Shown: positions 8,492-11,870 of the stretch, one piece after another
Layout of the letters: each line of letters begins with the position of its first letter
Position numbering within the stretch: position 1 is the first letter of the stretch
Source of the DNA: Kiloniellales bacterium
Lineage (GTDB): Bacteria > Pseudomonadota > Alphaproteobacteria > Kiloniellales > JAKSBE01
Direction of reading: 5' to 3'
DNA length: 11,870 nt
Assembly (NCBI GenBank): GCA_030067055.1
Contig: JASJAL010000240.1
Location: forward strand, 1-11,870
Made by a program: the position numbers and the translations under genes
The notes under the pieces: generated by a model
What the model was told of the DNA's origin: nothing
The model's database searches: none
What the model saw: the letters and a program-made list of their open reading frames with translations, nothing else

Positions 8492-9658
8492 TTAGGCGTC
8501 GTGGACGTAATAGCGGCCTTGTGTGTTGGCCGCGGTCTCCAGTTTCTCGAAGACGTCCATCGAACCCGACAGCTCCTTCTTGAAGCCGTCCCATTCGCTA
8601 CGCTGATAACCGCCCGCCTTTGTCCATTCCTCGAGCTCCGAGGCGCTCGGCGAATAGAACTGTACGCCCGCCTTACCCATCTCAGCCATGGCGTAGTTTC
8701 GCGCCGCAGGCACCTTGGCGAGGTTCTGCTGCGCCGTGATCTCAGAGGCGAACTCGACGCCTGCCTGCACGTCCGCCGGCAGGGAATTGAACCATTCCAG
8801 GTTGCAGGAATAGACTTGGCTGTCCGGCACCGCCTGGGAGAAGGTGACCCAGGACAGAATGTCCTTGAAGCCGAAAACATGCAGGGCCCCGACTGCCGGA
8901 TCGAGCGCGTCGGCGACGCCTTGCTTGATCGCCGAGGGCGTTTCGCCCCAGGCGACCGGCGTCGGGTTCGCGCCGATCATGCGGTAGTATTGCTGCAGCA
9001 TCTTCGAGCCGGGGACGCGAAACTTCACGCCGCCCAGGTCTGCCGGAGTCTTAACCGGACCCTTGCCACCCTTGCGCATCGCGACCACGCGCGGGTCTAT
9101 GACCACGTACCACAGCGCCTTGAAGCCCTTGGCCTCGACCAGCGGATGGACTTGGGATTTCCAGGCGTCGGAATTGACCAGGTTGACGAATTTCTGATTG
9201 GCGCCGCAGAAGTAGGGCAGGTTGATCAGGTCAACCACTGGCGCGAAGGGCGCGAAATTGGAAAGCGAGTGCTGGGCCGCCTGAATCGTCCCGTTCTGCA
9301 CCTTCTGCGCCAGCGCGCCGCCGGCACCGAGCTGTCCGCCTGGCGCGAGCTTGACGTAGACCTTGCCGCCGGTCGCGTTCTGGACATTCTCCTTGAAGTC
9401 CAACTGCATGATCGGATAGCTGCGCGAGGCGCCGAGGATGTAGGCGGTCGCCACCGTCATGACATGCTCGGCCGCGCGCTGACGCTCCTTTTCTTCCTTG
9501 GCGGTCTGCGCAGCCGCTTCGGAACTGACTAGCGTCCCGCCGGCGCCTGCGACGACGGCGGCGGTGAATCCGAAGTTTTTCGACACTTCCAGGAAGCGGC
9601 GACGCTCGGCGGATTTTAGCTCCCCTCGCGGAGTTCGGCGGTTCGCGTTGTCTGGCAT
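8492..9658 (-). CDS. TRAP transporter periplasmic solute-binding protein, DctP family, Tat-exported (HpsKLM-type)
   Basis: The periplasmic binding protein of the TRAP importer, 388 residues. The N-terminus carries a twin-arginine signal (RRRFLEV, about 19-25) followed by a hydrophobic stretch (FGFTAAVVAGAGGTL) and a likely cleavage after EAAA near residue 50. The mature part is a DctP fold: LDFKENVQNATGGKVYVKLAPGGQLG, then PVKTPADLGGVKFRVPGSKM. There R214 is the family's usual anion-binding arginine, which could hold the sulfonate. Next is the FGFKDILSWVTF block. GGGAGG lies just upstream of the ATG. It is the second gene of the operon, 11 bases after the small membrane protein. DHPS as ligand is inferred from hpsN and suyAB. 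Confidence 0.93.
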   Translation of the reverse strand: MPDNANRRTPRGELKSAERRRFLEVSKNFGFTAAVVAGAGGTLVSSEAAAQTAKEEKERQRAAEHVMTVATAYILGASRSYPIMQLDFKENVQNATGGKVYVKLAPGGQLGAGGALAQKVQNGTIQAAQHSLSNFAPFAPVVDLINLPYFCGANQKFVNLVNSDAWKSQVHPLVEAKGFKALWYVVIDPRVVAMRKGGKGPVKTPADLGGVKFRVPGSKMLQQYYRMIGANPTPVAWGETPSAIKQGVADALDPAVGALHVFGFKDILSWVTFSQAVPDSQVYSCNLEWFNSLPADVQAGVEFASEITAQQNLAKVPAARNYAMAEMGKAGVQFYSPSASELEEWTKAGGYQRSEWDGFKKELSGSMDVFEKLETAANTQGRYYVHDA

Positions 9659-9669
9659 GTGTACCTCCC

Positions 9670-9897
9670 TTAATCGACGTCTTGAGTTTTTTGATTGGAG
9701 TCCGCAGCGGCCTCTCTCGCGAGACAGCCGATCATGAACAAGATGACGGCGGCAAAAAGGACGAGGAACTCTCCAATGTCTCCGAGGCCCGGCACCGTCG
9801 TGGCGCCGCCGAGCACGGCGACCTTTCCAACCACGATGTTGACAATGAAGATCGCGAAGAGGACCCCGGCTCCGAGAAGCGCATATCGGCCAATCAT
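9670..9897 (-). CDS. Small two-helix membrane protein leading the DHPS operon
   Basis: A 75-residue protein I cannot name. It has two hydrophobic helices, about residues 5-26 (YALLGAGVLFAIFIVNIVVG) and 44-62 (FLVLFAAVILFMIGC), joined by a glycine-rich loop (LGGATTVPGLGDIGE), and a charged tail (REAAADSNQKTQDVD). I prefer the ATG at 9897, because GGGGTGG lies eight bases upstream. A GTG at 9909 would add MGDK but lies almost on top of that site. It is the first gene after the putative operator and is 11 bases from the TRAP binding-protein gene, so it is surely co-transcribed. It may be an accessory part of the transporter or a pathway-linked membrane protein. No function is established from the sequence. 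Confidence 0.8.
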   Translation of the reverse strand: MIGRYALLGAGVLFAIFIVNIVVGKVAVLGGATTVPGLGDIGEFLVLFAAVILFMIGCLAREAAADSNQKTQDVD

Positions 9898-9915
9898 TTT
9901 GTCGCCCACCCCGTT

Positions 9916-9929
9916 TGTAAGCGCTTACA
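9916..9929. promoter_or_regulatory. Putative LacI-family operator for the DHPS operon
   Basis: A perfect 14-bp palindrome, TGTAAGCGCTTACA, with the central CG step typical of LacI/GalR-family operators. It lies in the divergent region between the regulator and the operon, 18 bases before the ATG of the first operon gene and a few bases past the predicted transcription start. Binding there would block transcription until inducer is present. Confidence 0.75.
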
Positions 9930-9938
9930 TTTTTGTGA

Positions 9939-9968
9939 ACGGTACTCGCTAGTTTATGGGTGAGTCAA
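9939..9968 (-). promoter_or_regulatory. Candidate sigma-70 promoter of the DHPS operon
   Basis: On the minus strand a good -35 box TTGACT (9968-9963) is followed after 18 bases by a weak -10 box TACCGT (9944-9939). The predicted start would fall near 9932, so the 14-bp palindrome would cover about +3 to +16. The weak -10 keeps confidence modest. Confidence 0.4.
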
Positions 9969-10045
9969 CCCTTCAAATCGCTGCCCACAACTTATATGGT
10001 TTTGGATTGAGATTGAATTGCGCGGTACGCGAAGGCTCGATCACT

Positions 10046-11116
10046 ATGGGGAAGGCAAAGAAAACAAAGAGCAAGCGCTTACAGAATTTTGCTTCGACTC
10101 GCCCAACATTGGAGGATGTCGCGCGCCGCGCGGAGGTTTCGACCGCAACGGTGTCGCGTTATTTCAGTGCTCCGGAGAAGCTTCGACCGGCTCTGCGCCT
10201 TCGAGTGCATGTGGCAGTCGGCGAACTCGGCTACACACCTCACGGTGCCGCACGGGCCTTGGCTTCCCAGCGCAGCAATACCATCGGCGCGGTCATTCCG
10301 ACCCTCGACAACGCGATATTTGCGACCATGGTGCAAACCCTCCAAAAAGTACTCTCGGCGAAGGGCAAGACCCTTCTGCTTGCGGCCTCCGATTACGACC
10401 CCGAGCAGGAGCGCGGTCAAATCGAGAATCTGATCGTGCGCGGCGTAGATGGTTTGATGCTAACTGGCGAGGCTCGCGATCCGGCCGTCTATGCCCTTCT
10501 CGAGCGTCACGGCATTCGCTATGCCAACACCTACGTCCATCATCCGGACTCGAGACATCCGACCATCGGGTTCGACAACATGCGCGCCATGCAGAAGGTT
10601 GTCGGCTACCTCTATGATCTCGGGCATCGCTCCTTCGCCATGATCGCCGGCATCACAAAGGATAACGACCGGGCTGCTGAACGAGTGGCCGGTGTAAAGC
10701 AGGCCCTGAGCCAAAGACGATTGGCCCTGGAGACAGCCCGGATCTTGGAACAGCCCTACTCGATTGCCGCGGGCCGCGAGGCGTTGCGCAGGCTCTGCTC
10801 GGCCGCTAACCGACCCACGGCAATCGTCTGTGGCAACGATGTCTTGGCGCTTGGTGCGCTGTTGGAGGCCGGGGCGCTCGGCCTCCGGGTACCGGAGGAC
10901 GTCTCGATCACCGGCTTTGACGACTTGGAGCTTGCTAGAGAGATTGGCCCGGGCCTTACCACCGTCCACGCGCCCTTGGAGGAAATGGGCCGCCTGACAG
11001 CCGAGTATCTCCTCGCCATCGAGGGAACGGAGGATCAACCCCTCCACCTCGAGCTTCCGGCCGAGTTGGTTGTCAGAGGGTCGACGGGTCCCGTGCCGGA
11101 TCACGCTTCGGCTTGA
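10046..11116 (+). CDS. LacI-family transcriptional regulator (likely DHPS operon repressor)
   Basis: A full-length LacI/GalR regulator of 356 residues. The helix-turn-helix is at about residues 20-40 (TLEDVARRAEVSTATVSRYF) and the hinge helix ends ARALASQRS (69-77), with the leucine that intercalates at the central CG of the operator. The periplasmic-binding-protein-like sensor begins NTIGAVIPTLDNAIF. GHRSFAMIAG and PTAIVCGNDVLALGALLEA are further family marks, and it ends with the VSITGFDDLELA and PLEEMGRLTAEYLL blocks. I chose the ATG at 10046 (GAAGG ten bases upstream), because the earlier in-frame ATG at 9956 adds 30 residues with no family counterpart. It is divergent from the operon. 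The effector is inferred to be DHPS or a breakdown product. The basic leader (GKAKKTKSKR) before the DNA-binding domain is slightly long for the family. Confidence 0.93.
   Translation: MGKAKKTKSKRLQNFASTRPTLEDVARRAEVSTATVSRYFSAPEKLRPALRLRVHVAVGELGYTPHGAARALASQRSNTIGAVIPTLDNAIFATMVQTLQKVLSAKGKTLLLAASDYDPEQERGQIENLIVRGVDGLMLTGEARDPAVYALLERHGIRYANTYVHHPDSRHPTIGFDNMRAMQKVVGYLYDLGHRSFAMIAGITKDNDRAAERVAGVKQALSQRRLALETARILEQPYSIAAGREALRRLCSAANRPTAIVCGNDVLALGALLEAGALGLRVPEDVSITGFDDLELAREIGPGLTTVHAPLEEMGRLTAEYLLAIEGTEDQPLHLELPAELVVRGSTGPVPDHASA
10070..10083. promoter_or_regulatory. Second operator-like site inside the regulator gene
   Basis: The sequence AGCAAGCGCTTACA matches 12 of 14 positions of the palindrome at 9916-9929, with a perfect AAGCGCTTACA right half. 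It covers codons 9-13 of the regulator. The two sites are 154 bases apart, a distance compatible with looping by a tetrameric LacI protein or with roadblock autoregulation. It could also be coincidence of coding sequence (Ser-Lys-Arg-Leu). Confidence 0.45.
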
Positions 11117-11262
11117 TCGAGAGAATGTCGCGGTCGATTGAACCCCTATGCGACATGCTGAGCAAAGGCGCTATAGCGGACATGCCGTCGCTGAGTCCGG
11201 GAAGAATTCACCGCAATTCGATTCAGTGGCGGACCCCGCGTGATCGATCGCGGAGGTAAGAA

Positions 11263-11703
11263 TTGAGCCAATCTCGTTCCTCACAGAGTGGTCGGATCAG
11301 CACCACAGACCTGACCGAAGCCGAGATCCTGAGCCGGCGGCCGGTCTGGATCGCGATGTCGGAGCTCTGGCTCGACACCGAGCTGCAGGACCAGGACCTC
11401 GACCGCATCGCGCGTGCGCTGCACGACAGCGGCTACGACCGGGATACCTTGGACCGGATCCTGGCCGAGGAGGTCGCGCCGGTCGTTTACCGCAACCTCT
11501 ACTCGGTCGCCGGCGTCTGGACCGGCTTCGATCCGGATTGGCTCTGCGCCGAGATCTCGCGCAGGCTGCGAACACGAGGACCAATCCGCGCCTGGCTCCT
11601 GCGGCGACGCCGCGCCGTGATGACGGGACTCATCCGCAACGAATGGCAGGCGGTTCTGCGCCGCTACGATGCCTTGGCCGACGCAAAAGACGATTCGCGC
11701 TGA
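11263..11703 (+). CDS. Uncharacterised DUF7079-like protein (TTG start)
   Basis: A 146-residue soluble protein of unknown function. The core, LSRRPVWIAMSELWLDTELQDQDLDRIARALHDSGY (about 23-58), followed by LDRILAEEVAPVVYRNLYSVAGVWTGFDPDWLCAEI, resembles from memory the conserved domain called DUF7079. An arginine-rich helical tail follows (RAWLLRRRRAVMTGLIRNEW). The start is TTG at 11263, supported by GGAGGTAAG just upstream. The first ATG inside would cut into the conserved part. It lies 146 bases after the regulator. That gap has no clear terminator but contains short palindromes (CGCTATAGCG at 11169-11178 and arms CCGCG/CGCGG at 11236-11253). There is no evident link to sulfonates. Confidence 0.8.
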   Translation: MSQSRSSQSGRISTTDLTEAEILSRRPVWIAMSELWLDTELQDQDLDRIARALHDSGYDRDTLDRILAEEVAPVVYRNLYSVAGVWTGFDPDWLCAEISRRLRTRGPIRAWLLRRRRAVMTGLIRNEWQAVLRRYDALADAKDDSR

Positions 11704-11853
11704 GCGCGTCGCCGCCTCGTCTTGCTCGCACCTGCGTTTCGCGCTAGTAACCGCGCGGTCCGGCGGTCCTTCCGGCCGGGACACAGCTTACAAGCCGCGG
11801 CGCGACGCCTCGACGCCGATGCCGCCGGCACTCAGTTGCGGGGAACAGGCATC

Positions 11854-11870
11854 ATGGCACGGAACAAGAT
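11854..11870 (+). CDS. Possible start of the next gene (window edge)
   Basis: An ATG followed by codons for A-R-N-K and part of the next is preceded by GGGGAA about nine bases upstream. Alphaproteobacterial malate dehydrogenases often begin MAR(N/K)KI, so mdh is a guess, but six codons cannot prove it. The preceding 150 bases (11704-11853) show no gene and no clear terminator. Confidence 0.3.

Noticed and set aside
9956..10045. Earlier in-frame start (ATG at 9956) for the LacI regulator
   Set aside because: It would add 30 residues unlike any LacI leader and overlap the divergent promoter. The ATG at 10046 gives the normal domain layout.

Overview
The window is GC-rich (roughly 60-65% by eye) and tightly packed. 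It looks like an alphaproteobacterium, possibly a marine or saline Rhodospirillales/Kiloniellales-type genome. That placement rests on codon bias and the kind of genes present, and is an inference. The centre of the window is an apparently complete catabolic operon for the C3 sulfonate 2,3-dihydroxypropane-1-sulfonate (DHPS, sulfopropanediol), about 8 kb, on the minus strand, with a divergent LacI-family regulator.

Layout, left to right. Positions 2-685 (+) are the C-terminal part of a TauC-like sulfonate/taurine ABC permease. It converges on a small unrecognised gene (786-1145, -). A gap at 1146-1457 holds a strong hairpin. Next comes a universal stress protein (1458-1862, -), which sits just 3' of a canonical intrinsic terminator (1888-1924). 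The sulfonate operon occupies 9897 down to 1935, in transcription order: a 75-residue two-helix membrane protein; TRAP binding protein (Tat signal); TRAP small and large membrane subunits; hpsN (sulfopropanediol 3-dehydrogenase); hpsO-like SDR; hpsP-like zinc dehydrogenase; suyA and suyB (sulfolactate sulfo-lyase). On the plus strand to the right are the LacI-family regulator (10046-11116), a DUF7079-like protein with a TTG start (11263-11703), and at the window edge six codons of what may be the next gene.

How it works together (established pathway, assigned here by homology). DHPS enters through the TRAP transporter. HpsO and HpsP interconvert its enantiomers through the 2-oxo intermediate. 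HpsN oxidises (R)-DHPS to (R)-sulfolactate with NAD+, and SuyAB splits this into pyruvate and sulfite. No sulfite oxidase or exporter is visible, so sulfite disposal must be encoded elsewhere. The LacI protein probably senses DHPS or an intermediate. A perfect 14-bp palindrome (TGTAAGCGCTTACA, 9916-9929) just downstream of a candidate operon promoter is its likely operator. A 12/14 copy of the same site lies inside the regulator's own first codons (10070-10083).

Most of the window is explained by known families. The least explained parts are the leading 75-residue membrane protein, the paired operators, the terminator between suyB and the usp gene, and the orphan 119-residue gene.
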